A stretch of 55,044 nt of DNA from an uncultured Chitinophagaceae bacterium (GTDB taxonomy: Bacteria > Bacteroidota > Bacteroidia > Chitinophagales > Chitinophagaceae), in NCBI GenBank assembly GCA_938017685.1, contig CALIIL010000119.1, positions 1-55,044 of the forward strand. Direction: 5' to 3'. Below the pieces are notes generated by a model. The model was not told the DNA's origin. It did not search any database and was given only the letters and a program-made list of their open reading frames with translations. Every line of letters starts with the position of its first letter. Position 1 is the first letter of the stretch. This document shows, one piece after another, positions 17,905-26,013 of the stretch. The position numbers were made by a program, and so were the translations under genes.

Positions 17905-18615
17905 TTATCTTCTACTCTTTTCGTGAATTTTGTTTTTCTCAACCATGATTACGGCTAGTTCGTCAATACAGCGTTTAACATCCATAGAGTCTAAACCGTT
18001 ATAGTAACCACGTATATTCCTATACTTATCAATTAATACAATTTCATTGGGATGAATAAAGTCATCGTCGCCGCCCGTACCTTCTGGTACCTTTAAGCGT
18101 AATTCGTTTCTTGCAAAATCATAAATTCTTTTTTTCTCTCCCGTTAAGAAGCTCCAAGTATCGTGGTCCGAGGAATGAATATCAGCATATTCGCGTAAGG
18201 TTGCAACGTCATCTGTTTCAGGATCAACAGATATGGATATGAGTTGCATACTTGTATCTCGTTTTTTAAATCCGCCTTGTAACCTTTCCATATGATAGGT
18301 AAGTGTAGGGCAGATGGTTGTACAAGTTGTAAAAAAGAAATTGACTAATAATATCTTACCCGGGTAATCTGAAGCAATATGTATGGTATCATTTAAGTGG
18401 TCAATAAATACTTCATCCTTAATCGTGTGCCATATTGTATCATTCACGGTTTTGCCGTCAACGGTCTTTTGAACAACACTATCTATGGCAAAGTTGCCCG
18501 GACGTTGGATATGACCCGTATGTCCTGTACTTCTTAATGCCAGAAAGCAAATGACGGGAATGATAAGTACGATACCAATACCAAAAATTAAGGTGCGCCA
18601 ATTCAGTTTTTTCAC
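17905..18615 (-). CDS. SCO1/SenC-family copper chaperone (first of two)
   Basis: A 236-aa membrane-anchored thioredoxin-fold protein. N-terminal anchor (about residues 8-26), then the copper-binding CTTIC motif in NFFFTTCTTICPTLTY, and the distal ligand histidine in DFIHPNEIVLIDKY. It delivers copper to the CuA centre of cytochrome oxidase. I chose GTG 18615 because TACCTTTG (minus strand, 18620-18627) lies 4 nt upstream and the protein then begins MKKLNWRTL before the anchor; the longer frame to 18648 would read through the promoter. It is first in an operon with DUF420. Confidence 0.9.
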   Translation of the reverse strand: MKKLNWRTLIFGIGIVLIIPVICFLALRSTGHTGHIQRPGNFAIDSVVQKTVDGKTVNDTIWHTIKDEVFIDHLNDTIHIASDYPGKILLVNFFFTTCTTICPTLTYHMERLQGGFKKRDTSMQLISISVDPETDDVATLREYADIHSSDHDTWSFLTGEKKRIYDFARNELRLKVPEGTGGDDDFIHPNEIVLIDKYRNIRGYYNGLDSMDVKRCIDELAVIMVEKNKIHEKSRR

Positions 18616-18619
18616 AATA

Positions 18620-18627
18620 CAAAGGTA
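18620..18627 (-). promoter_or_regulatory. -7 promoter element (TACCTTTG) of the SCO-DUF420 operon
   Basis: Minus-strand exact match to TAnnTTTG, ending 4 nt before the GTG start at 18615; it defines the start choice. Confidence 0.55.
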
Positions 18628-18725
18628 AATCGGAGTTCTTAGCAGCAAGGATTTACTGCTTAGTATTTTCTATGTCATATTGATATTTGGCATTTGTCTC
18701 TGAAGCTTTTCCCCTGATAGAAAGC

Positions 18726-18733
18726 TACCTTTG
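18726..18733 (+). promoter_or_regulatory. -7 promoter element (TACCTTTG) of the ABC exporter gene
   Basis: Exact match to TAnnTTTG, ending 8 nt before the ATG at 18742. It is divergent from the SCO promoter about 100 bp away. Confidence 0.55.
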
Positions 18734-18741
18734 CGGCTCTA

Positions 18742-20529
18742 ATGAAATTATTACTCTCCTACCTCAAGCGCTATAAGGGCTTGGTATTCTTGTCCTTTAT
18801 ATTGGCTGCCTTAAATCAAGGTTTTTCGTTACTTGACCCTGTTTTTTTTGGGAAAATGATTGATAGAGCCAAATCAATCTGGGATACGGGCGTAATTAAT
18901 GAGCAAGGTTATTATGAGCATATCACAATGGCGCGTTGGGAGTATATGCAAGTCATTGGTCAGTTTACGCTCATACTTATCAGTGTAGCTATGGTCAGTC
19001 GTATTGCCAAAGCTTTTCAAGACTATACGGTTAACTCTGTTGTTCAAAAATTTGGTGCGGATGTATATACCGATGGTTTAAAACATGCCCTGCAACTTCC
19101 CTTTAAAAAATTTGAAGATCAACGCAGTGGTGAGACATTGGCTGTTATGGAAAAGGTGCGCATTGATTGCGAAAAATTCATCACCTACTTTATCAATATT
19201 CTATTTACCTCTGTGGTTACAGTCACCTTTATTTCTATTTACTCTATCCTTTATTTTCCTAAGATACTTTTAGTATACCTGGCGGGTGTTGTGGTGTTGA
19301 GCTTGCTTATGAGTTTTATTTCTAAAAAAATAAAATATATACAAAAAGTAATTGTGGGCGAAACAACTGCCTTAGCAGGAGCTACCACCGAAAGCTTGCG
19401 CAATATAGAATTGGTGCGTAGTCTTGGATTGACTAATCAAGAAATTGGGCGACTAAATTCTACCACGATGAAAATTCTAATTCTTGAATTGAAGAAAGTA
19501 AAAAGTATTCGCTCCTTATCTTTTATTCAAGGAACCGTTATTAATTTTATGCGTCAAGCCATTGTATTTATATTATTGTTAGCTGTGTTTGGTGCTGAGA
19601 TTAAAGTGGGTCAGTTATTTACCTTCCAGTTTTTTAGTTTCTTCTTATTTGCTCCTTTGCAGGAACTAGGCAATATTATTATCTCATACCGCGAAGCACA
19701 AACTTCACTCAATAATTTTCAAACGCTTATGGATACGCCTATTGAGCAAAAGCCAGAAAATCCTGTACATATTGAAGGAATAAAGAAGTTGGCATTTAAA
19801 GCGGTGAGCTTCAAGCATAATACGGCAAAGTCTAAGGCGCTCGATAATATAAGTTTTGGTGCAGATATTGGTGAGACCATTGCCTTCGTGGGTCCAAGCG
19901 GTAGTGGTAAAACTACTTTGGTAAAATTATTAGTAGGCTTATACAAGCCTGATGAAGGAGATATTCAATACAATAGTATTAGTTATAATACCATTGACTA
20001 TGATACCTTTCGTCATCAGATTGGCTTTGTTACGCAGGATACACAACTGTTTGCAGGTACTATTCGAGAAAATTTAATGTTCGTAAAACCGGATGCTACG
20101 GACGAGGAAATGAAAATTGCTTTAAAAAAAGCATCGGCTAGTAACTTAATGGAACGTGCAGAAAAAGGCTTGGATACTTCTATTGGAGAAGGCGGCATGA
20201 AGGTTTCGGGAGGAGAGAAGCAGCGCCTTTCTATTGCAAGAGCGCTATTAAGAAATCCAAAACTTTTAGTGTTCGATGAGGCTACTAGTGCGCTAGACAG
20301 CTTAACGGAAGAGTCTATCACCAATACTATTAAGAAAATATCACAATCGCGTACGCAAATAAATATACTTATCGCTCACCGATTAAGTACGATTATGCAT
20401 GCCGATAGAATATATGTATTAGAAAAAGGAAAGATTATTGAAACAGGTCGCCACGAAAAATTAGTAGCTGACAAAGGGCTGTATTACGCTATGTGGCGCC
20501 AACAAATTGGTGAAAAACATAATGATTAA
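18742..20529 (+). CDS. ABC exporter, fused permease-ATPase (MsbA/lipid A type)
   Basis: A 595-aa half-transporter: six transmembrane helices (residues about 12-310) followed by a nucleotide-binding domain with Walker A GPSGSGKTT, the signature VSGGEKQRLSIAR, Walker B LLVFDEATSALD and the H-loop IAHRLST. This is the type IV exporter arrangement of MsbA and multidrug ABC proteins, working as a homodimer. Substrate cannot be told from sequence; lipid or drug export is typical. An insertion between the first two helices (WDTGVINEQGYYEHITMARWEY) makes an unusually long periplasmic loop, seen in other Bacteroidota members. Confidence 0.93.
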   Translation: MKLLLSYLKRYKGLVFLSFILAALNQGFSLLDPVFFGKMIDRAKSIWDTGVINEQGYYEHITMARWEYMQVIGQFTLILISVAMVSRIAKAFQDYTVNSVVQKFGADVYTDGLKHALQLPFKKFEDQRSGETLAVMEKVRIDCEKFITYFINILFTSVVTVTFISIYSILYFPKILLVYLAGVVVLSLLMSFISKKIKYIQKVIVGETTALAGATTESLRNIELVRSLGLTNQEIGRLNSTTMKILILELKKVKSIRSLSFIQGTVINFMRQAIVFILLLAVFGAEIKVGQLFTFQFFSFFLFAPLQELGNIIISYREAQTSLNNFQTLMDTPIEQKPENPVHIEGIKKLAFKAVSFKHNTAKSKALDNISFGADIGETIAFVGPSGSGKTTLVKLLVGLYKPDEGDIQYNSISYNTIDYDTFRHQIGFVTQDTQLFAGTIRENLMFVKPDATDEEMKIALKKASASNLMERAEKGLDTSIGEGGMKVSGGEKQRLSIARALLRNPKLLVFDEATSALDSLTEESITNTIKKISQSRTQINILIAHRLSTIMHADRIYVLEKGKIIETGRHEKLVADKGLYYAMWRQQIGEKHND

Positions 20530-20575
20530 TATTTCCTCTGTATCAAAAGTTACAGACTTCAATTTTAAACGGTAG

Positions 20576-20583
20576 TACCTTTG
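20576..20583 (+). promoter_or_regulatory. -7 promoter element (TACCTTTG) of the DUF983 gene
   Basis: Exact match to TAnnTTTG, ending 11 nt before the ATG at 20595. Confidence 0.5.
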
Positions 20584-20594
20584 CTTAATAACTT

Positions 20595-20993
20595 ATGACT
20601 AAAAAACCCTCAGCATTAAAAAGTTTACTCCAATTAAAATGTCCGAATTGTAGAAAGGGTAATATGTTTAACAGCCCAAGTATCTTTCCATTGGGCAAAA
20701 TGTTAGATATGCCCGTGCGTTGCACAGAATGCGAGCTGAAGTTCGAGTTAGAAAAAGGCTTTTGGTTCGGTACAGGATATATCAGTTATGGTATAAGTGT
20801 AGGGCTTATCATTATGCTGGCGGTTATTTTTGCCTTTACCTATGGCTTTGATTTTAATGACAATTCTATTTTTATTTTCTTAGCCATTGCCATTGCATTT
20901 ATGGTATTGATGCAACCCATACTCATGCGATTTTCAAGAGCCATATACCTTCGTATTTTTGTTAAGTACGGCCAAGGTCAACCCGAAAAGTAG
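20595..20993 (+). CDS. DUF983 membrane protein with zinc-ribbon motifs
   Basis: A 132-aa protein with two CxxC knuckles (CPNC at about residues 16-19 and CTEC at about 44-47), which probably form a zinc ribbon, followed by two transmembrane helices (about 63-85 and 92-112) and a basic tail. This is the DUF983 arrangement. The function is not established; members often sit near cytochrome oxidase or respiratory genes, which fits the SCO/DUF420 pair about 2.5 kb away. It has its own promoter and converges with the CDGSH gene. Confidence 0.85.
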   Translation: MTKKPSALKSLLQLKCPNCRKGNMFNSPSIFPLGKMLDMPVRCTECELKFELEKGFWFGTGYISYGISVGLIIMLAVIFAFTYGFDFNDNSIFIFLAIAIAFMVLMQPILMRFSRAIYLRIFVKYGQGQPEK

Positions 20994-21001
20994 CCTTTAA
21001 A

Positions 21002-21241
21002 TTACAAACTATTGTGACTGCCATCGCAGTACGGAGGGTTTTTCGTTTGCTTACATTGGCATAGATATACTTCCTTCTCTTCTTCAGACTTAATGATCAT
21101 GGGTCTAAATGCCGTGCCGCTATGTGCACCATTGCATAATGGTTGCTTATCACTGAGGCCACAAGTACACCAAGCGTAGTTCTTGTCTTTTTCCATTGTT
21201 AAGGCTATTGGTTCTTTTGCTGCACATGTTGCTTTATCCAT
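21002..21241 (-). CDS. Double CDGSH iron-sulfur domain protein
   Basis: A 79-aa soluble protein with two CDGSH-type [2Fe-2S] sites: CTCGLSDKQPLCNGAH (second half altered to CNGAH) and CQCKQTKNPPYCDGSH. Each supplies the three-Cys one-His ligand set of mitoNEET-like proteins. Two sites in one short chain is the usual bacterial form (MitoNEET-related type). Likely role: electron transfer or Fe-S/redox handling in the cytoplasm. It is the last core gene before the accessory island and converges with the DUF983 gene. Confidence 0.9.
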   Translation of the reverse strand: MDKATCAAKEPIALTMEKDKNYAWCTCGLSDKQPLCNGAHSGTAFRPMIIKSEEEKEVYLCQCKQTKNPPYCDGSHNSL

Positions 21242-21322
21242 GTTCTAAATTTAGTTCATCTTTATTTAAATAAAAAATTTAGCTGAGTAGCTGTTATAAA
21301 CGTAGCTATCAAGGTCCGAAAA

Positions 21323-21369
21323 AAACCCTCCATGTTTATATACAAGATGTAAATAAACATGGAGGGTTT
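21323..21369 (-). terminator. Strong hairpin, minus-strand terminator downstream of the island genes
   Basis: A perfect 17-bp stem (AAACCCTCCATGTTTAT and its reverse complement) with a 13-nt loop. On the minus strand it is followed by a run of seven T, so it would stop transcripts coming from the helicase gene, whose stop is about 330 nt upstream on that strand. Confidence 0.7.
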
Positions 21370-21545
21370 CGGTTTGAAGAGTGCGATTTAGCCTTCCCTA
21401 AAAACGTGGCGTATAAATAAACGCTTACTTTTCGGATTTAGCACAAGTTTAATTTTCTTTTATGAATATAACCAAATTAAAAATTTGGCGAACTCTGTAA
21501 ATGTATAAAAACCTCTCAGATAGCATATAATAGCTATTTCTTATG

Positions 21546-21565
21546 CACGTTGTTGTAAGTAGTGC
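21546..21565 (+). repeat. Left member of an imperfect inverted repeat flanking the island
   Basis: CACGTTGTTGTAAGTAGTGC here versus the reverse complement of 29390-29410, which contains CGTTGTAAGTAATGC. They share GTTGTAAGTArTGC with one difference. Both lie in the gene-free flanks of the three-gene island. Confidence 0.4.
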
Positions 21566-21703
21566 TTTTCACGTTCTGCTTTGTTTTCCGCTGTTTGTTA
21601 TTTAGTTCAAATTTGAGCGTTGGCAAGACGTACTCTTTTGCAATTTTTGGCTTGTGTCGTGGCTGAAGCGAATTGCGAATGTGTATGGCCTTAAGCGTTG
21701 GTT

Positions 21704-24700
21704 TTATTCAGGACTCTTTTTATTTCCAACCGCAATTATTACATCATTTTCAATATTATCAATTCGACTCAAAATCACATTCAGATAATCATTTCCTAAT
21801 CTTCTTCTTAAATCTTTAATATTCGTAATCAATTCGTCAAAACTGCTTTCATTCGTTGAAAGTTTTAGTTGTCTCAATGTGTATTTTGGTAAAGTTTTAT
21901 ATTTTTTAATGTCTTTTAAAAGTGTATCAATAAAGGAAATCAATTCTTGGTTTAAATCTTCTCTCTTTTCTTTAAGAAGTGTTTTCAATGCAATGTTCGC
22001 TTGGTTTTCTAATGCCAGTTCACTCCTACCAGATTTGTATTTCGGTTTGAACGCTTTTATTTCTTCATATGAATTCCAAAACGAACTATTTAATGGCTGT
22101 CGTTCTTCAACAGGACCACATTTCACAAATTCAATTAATTCCTCAAAGGTTTTTTCAGATGGCTTGTCATTCGGTTTTTTATTCTCGAATTGATGCACAA
22201 TTGAAAATAAAGCCATTCCTTTTTTTCTTAATACAACTACATTATTATCGTTAAATAATTTTGCTGTTTTTACTCGGTTTGGTAAATCACTAATCTTTTT
22301 GATTACCTCTGGATGTGATTCAATAATTTCGTTGAAATCATTACGAATGATAGTACTTGTACTTAACTCATCATTTTCTTCTGGGTTTGTACTTATTTTA
22401 CTGAATAATCCACATGGTATTGGCTCTTCGTCTGCATCAAAAATTTTAGAATCTTCTCCTAAAGCACTATGTATTAGAAACATTTTTTGTTGAGCAATTT
22501 CTCTACTTTTAACAATGTCAGCACCTTGGTCAGTAGGGAAGAAGTTGTAAATAAACAATTCATCAAAAACTTTGACACTCATTCTGTTGATACGACCAAC
22601 TCTTTGTATGACGCGAGTTGGATTCCAAGGAATATCATAATTGATTATTAAACCAGCTCTATTTAAATTGAAACCTTCTGAAAGTTTATCGCTCGTGATT
22701 AACACATCGAAATCATCAACTTGCTCTTTATATTTTGCATTAAAGTTAGCATCTAATTCCTTTGCAAACTTTTTAGTAATTCCACCATCACAAAATATTG
22801 CTCGACCTAATAATTCCTTTTCAAAATATTTTTGAAGATGTCTAACAGTATCTGTGTATTCTGAAAATAAAATAATCTTTCTTCTTGGATTTGATTCTTT
22901 ATTTAATACTTCTTTTATCGTTTGTAAAACTGCATCGCGTTTTGGGTCATTTTTAATAATATTTAAATCTATAATTTCTTGTTCAATATGTTCAAAAAGG
23001 TTGATGTCATTTTTTATATCATCTATAAATTCCTTTTTAAATTGGAAAGAATTAATGTCATAGATTTTAGTGTGTTTTGGTTTAGTATGGTTTATAGCAT
23101 TGCGTTCAAACTCTTCTAATGCTTCTTTAATGGCTTCATAAGTGAAATCGTCCGCATCATCAGTATCATCATAAATATTCTCAATCACTTTTCTATCCAT
23201 TACATACTTGCCAGATTTTTCAATAAATGATAATACCATTCTATTGGTACGTAAAAAGCGTTGAATACTTTTTTCAAATGCACCAAAAGAACTCTCAAAA
23301 CGTTTTACTAACAAACGTCTCATAAAGTCAAATAAGTTTCGCTGTTGTTGAAATGCTCTGTTATCGTCTTCTGAAAGCTTGTCTTCATTTTCCTTTAATC
23401 TTTCATATTCATTTGGCTTATAAATTGCTCCTTTAAAATGACCAGTTCCCGAAAAATAATCTCGTATAATTCTATTGTAGAAATCCGATTGTTCAGCCGA
23501 TAATTCATAAAACTGTTCTACTGGGTCTCTTACTTCTGATAGATTGCTTATTTCTTTTTTATATTCAAAATCTGTTTTAAGGTCTAAACGGTTTCTTCTT
23601 ATAACAACTGGTGTGATAATGTTTTTAATATCATTCGCCATTTTTGCAACATCTGCTTTTACCCTTGTTATTTCAAGCTCACTGTCGCCAAACATTTTTA
23701 TGTAATCTTTCTTTGCCTTTTCTCTTTTTTCTTGATTGTCTGAATTATGGTTTTTTAAAATATTAGATAATCTTTTGAAACGATAGTTATAAGCATTAAA
23801 TCTTCCTTCTAAATCGGCTTCAATAGTAATGCCAGAAGCTCCTGGAACTATAAACAGCTTTAATAATGAAAATACATCTGCTGGCGAATTGTTGAATGGT
23901 GTAGCGCTTAACAGAATGACTTGCTTTCCTCTACAAATATCCATCAAAGCTTCATAGGCTGAAGTATCTTGATTTCTAAATTTGTGTGCTTCATCAACTA
24001 TTATTACTTGATATTCTAAATTGTTTTTTTGAATGCTTTCTGCAACCGATTCTAGATTTCCCGAACTTTCAACATCCCAGTTGTAGAGTTTAAAACGATT
24101 CCAATATTCCCACCAACCAGAGTTTTCTTTTTTGCTACCAATTAAACCAGGTGGACAAAGAATTAAACCTCTTTTGCCCATTTGGTTAGCAATCAATGAG
24201 GCAATCACGGATTTGCCTAAACCAACAACATCTGCAATTATAACTCCGTTATAAGTTTCTATAACATTAAGTGCTTGATTTACTGCGTCTAATTGATATT
24301 GGTATTTTTCAAAGCCATTTTCATCTAGCAATCTTGTTATCGCATCACTAATTTTTTTTGCTTCTTGAAGTTCTATATAGGTTTTTAAAATTAATGCATA
24401 AGCTTCAAAAGGTGTTATAAGTGAAGCTTGACTTTTATTTTTTAGGAAATCAATAATTATTTTGGTTCCGTTTTCTGCTTCTGTTATTGGAACTGCTGTT
24501 TCCCATAAATCATCAAAATAGGCTTCGGCAGTTTCAAAACCATAGTCTTTTATTTCTACATTAAATTCTTCTTGACTTCGTAAACCTGCTTTGGTTAAAT
24601 TACTACTTCCTGTGATGAATTGTCCTTTACTATCTAATGTGTCTGCCAATATATCATTATAACTAAATAAATATACTTTGGCGTGATTTGGATTTAGCGT

Positions 24701-25084
24701 TTTACGAATAATTAGTTTTCCTTCGTCTAATAGTGTAATAAAGAATTCTATTTGATTATAGAAAGCTTCATTGTCCATTTCGGCATTGTTAATGGCAAGA
24801 CCCATAGATTTGATGAACTGTGCAAAGTGTTCTTCTTGACTTAAGCTATCGTCTTGTAAACCTACTTCTACAATAGTGCTTAAATATTTATCTACTTGTA
24901 AACCGACTAAAATTTTGAGTGTTACCTCTGGATTGTCTTGTAGTTTTTTATAGATTTCTTGCCAACCCGAAAAGTAGAAAAAGCCTACCAAGAATTTTAA
25001 TTCTTGACTAGCGAAAATTAGTTTTTCTAAACGCTTTTTTAGCGTTGCTTCTTTTTCGTTATTGGTGATAAAATTGTTGCTCAT
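21704..25084 (-). CDS. PLD-nuclease/SNF2-type helicase fusion (restriction/defence)
   Basis: An 1126-aa protein. Residues about 1-195 are a phospholipase D-like nuclease domain with the HKD-type site HAKVYLF (H134, K136) and ITGSSNLTKAGL (157-168), as in BfiI/NgoFVII-type PLD nucleases. From about 255 follows a superfamily 2 SNF2-like helicase: Walker A VVGLGKS (286-292), DEAH at 364-367, LLSATPFNN, and a C-terminal RecA lobe with VGRINRMS. The start ATG lies 9 nt after the BRO gene stop in the same operon. With the methyltransferase upstream this gives a modification enzyme plus a DNA-translocating nuclease, so restriction of unmodified invading DNA is the likely role. The first 24 codons recur in degraded form at 25943-26013. 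Confidence 0.85.
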   Translation of the reverse strand: MSNNFITNNEKEATLKKRLEKLIFASQELKFLVGFFYFSGWQEIYKKLQDNPEVTLKILVGLQVDKYLSTIVEVGLQDDSLSQEEHFAQFIKSMGLAINNAEMDNEAFYNQIEFFITLLDEGKLIIRKTLNPNHAKVYLFSYNDILADTLDSKGQFITGSSNLTKAGLRSQEEFNVEIKDYGFETAEAYFDDLWETAVPITEAENGTKIIIDFLKNKSQASLITPFEAYALILKTYIELQEAKKISDAITRLLDENGFEKYQYQLDAVNQALNVIETYNGVIIADVVGLGKSVIASLIANQMGKRGLILCPPGLIGSKKENSGWWEYWNRFKLYNWDVESSGNLESVAESIQKNNLEYQVIIVDEAHKFRNQDTSAYEALMDICRGKQVILLSATPFNNSPADVFSLLKLFIVPGASGITIEADLEGRFNAYNYRFKRLSNILKNHNSDNQEKREKAKKDYIKMFGDSELEITRVKADVAKMANDIKNIITPVVIRRNRLDLKTDFEYKKEISNLSEVRDPVEQFYELSAEQSDFYNRIIRDYFSGTGHFKGAIYKPNEYERLKENEDKLSEDDNRAFQQQRNLFDFMRRLLVKRFESSFGAFEKSIQRFLRTNRMVLSFIEKSGKYVMDRKVIENIYDDTDDADDFTYEAIKEALEEFERNAINHTKPKHTKIYDINSFQFKKEFIDDIKNDINLFEHIEQEIIDLNIIKNDPKRDAVLQTIKEVLNKESNPRRKIILFSEYTDTVRHLQKYFEKELLGRAIFCDGGITKKFAKELDANFNAKYKEQVDDFDVLITSDKLSEGFNLNRAGLIINYDIPWNPTRVIQRVGRINRMSVKVFDELFIYNFFPTDQGADIVKSREIAQQKMFLIHSALGEDSKIFDADEEPIPCGLFSKISTNPEENDELSTSTIIRNDFNEIIESHPEVIKKISDLPNRVKTAKLFNDNNVVVLRKKGMALFSIVHQFENKKPNDKPSEKTFEELIEFVKCGPVEERQPLNSSFWNSYEEIKAFKPKYKSGRSELALENQANIALKTLLKEKREDLNQELISFIDTLLKDIKKYKTLPKYTLRQLKLSTNESSFDELITNIKDLRRRLGNDYLNVILSRIDNIENDVIIAVGNKKSPE

Positions 25085-25094
25085 TAATTTACTT
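25017..25094 (-). repeat. Direct repeat copy A (intact helicase start)
   Basis: Aligned with copy B at 25943-26013 at an offset of 926 bp: 67 of 71 aligned positions are identical, plus a 7-nt gap. Copy A includes the functional start codon of the helicase. Confidence 0.9.
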
Positions 25095-25927
25095 TATTCC
25101 AGTTCCTTTTTGTTGTCTAAATAATCTTTCGCAGAAAGTTTGTTAACTACTTTTTTGCCTGTTTTTTGTTCTATTTCTTTTCTTGTATTTCCTGCAATGG
25201 TGCCACCTTGTATGGCAATTTTTTTGTTTTCAGTAAAATTTTTAGGCTTTTTTTCTTTACTAATTTCGGTAGTGGTAGCTTCTGCTAGCATATTGAGTAC
25301 GAGTTCTAAATTACTCATATTATCTCGCAGATTTTCTTTTTTTAAGCCTTTTAGCTGTTTGTATTTTTTAACATCTAAACCACTCCAAGCTTTGGTAATT
25401 TCATTAGTAAGTATAGCATATTCCACCCCTTTTTTAACGCCTCTTTCTTCCCACTCATCGGTAAGCTCTTTGCGTACTTCTATACTTTTTAATCGTTGAT
25501 TAATCCATTGTTTACTATACCCTTTTTTAAGATACGTTTCCATTAACCTATCAAAACCTATTTCTGGGTCTTCTATTTCATCTATACGTTCTCTGGCAAC
25601 TTTTGCTATCCATAGTTTAAAGGGTTCTGCTTTGGGCGATGGCACACTTTGTATTAAACGAAACAACTGCTCAGTATCCGCTACATCTGTTTTACGCATT
25701 TTGCCATCTTTGGCAACCATTTTCAAACCGTGAAGATTTGTCACGGTTTGGTTTCCTTCTGCTTTTAAACGTTGTTTTAGCTTACGCCAATAAGCGGTAG
25801 CATCTTTACTTTCTGTAAGAATAGCTATTACGTCTATGACTGAAAAGTACCATTTTTCTTCAGACTCATTCCATTGGGTTCTTACTTTTTGTCCCTCAAA
25901 TAACTGTATGGCGGTTTCTTTACTCAT
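25094..25927 (-). CDS. BRO-N domain protein inserted in the restriction operon
   Basis: A 277-aa protein. Residues about 8-110 form a BRO-N/phage-antirepressor-like domain (VRTQWNESEEKWYFSVIDVI, WRKLKQRL, RKTDVADTEQLFRLIQSVPSP); a helical C-terminal half carries conserved blocks such as KGYSKQWINQRLKSIEVRKELTDEW and KKVVNKLSAKDYL. This is the BRO-N type that recurs beside restriction genes in Bacteroidota, function unknown; DNA binding or regulation is the usual guess. It lies between the methyltransferase and helicase genes and is bracketed by ~70-bp direct repeats, which suggests it arrived as a separate cassette. Start ATG 25927. Confidence 0.8.
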   Translation of the reverse strand: MSKETAIQLFEGQKVRTQWNESEEKWYFSVIDVIAILTESKDATAYWRKLKQRLKAEGNQTVTNLHGLKMVAKDGKMRKTDVADTEQLFRLIQSVPSPKAEPFKLWIAKVARERIDEIEDPEIGFDRLMETYLKKGYSKQWINQRLKSIEVRKELTDEWEERGVKKGVEYAILTNEITKAWSGLDVKKYKQLKGLKKENLRDNMSNLELVLNMLAEATTTEISKEKKPKNFTENKKIAIQGGTIAGNTRKEIEQKTGKKVVNKLSAKDYLDNKKELE

Positions 25928-25942
25928 TATGCTACTTTTAAT

Positions 25943-26013
25943 ATTAATTTTTCTAAACGCTTTTTAAGCGTTGCTTCTTTTTCGTTATAAAATTATTGCC
26001 CATTAATTTACTT
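25943..26013 (-). repeat. Direct repeat copy B: frameshifted relic of the helicase 5' end
   Basis: A degraded copy of the first ~24 codons of the helicase. Its ATG (26003-26001 on the minus strand) overlaps the methyltransferase stop codon in a TAATG arrangement, but a 7-nt deletion after about eight codons breaks the frame. It lies in the gap between the methyltransferase and the BRO gene. Confidence 0.9.

Larger units (their letters stand above)
21242..21703. other. 462-bp gene-free left flank of the restriction/defence island
   Basis: No convincing gene. It contains a 17-bp hairpin (21323-21369), a short sequence (21389-21404) that recurs at the IS3 end near 54908, a repeat (21546-21565) whose inverted relative lies in the right flank of the island, a TTTAGTTCAAAT element (21601-21612) also present at 29356-29367, and an AGCGTTGGCAA element (21616-21626) whose reverse complement lies before the second restriction system. 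The composition and patchwork of shared motifs suggest an island boundary. Confidence 0.5.

Noticed and set aside
21545-21700. Integron-type attC sites in the island flanks
   Set aside because: The GTTGTAA and AGCGTTGGC motifs do not give the paired R''/L''-L'/R' arrangement of attC, and no integrase gene is visible.
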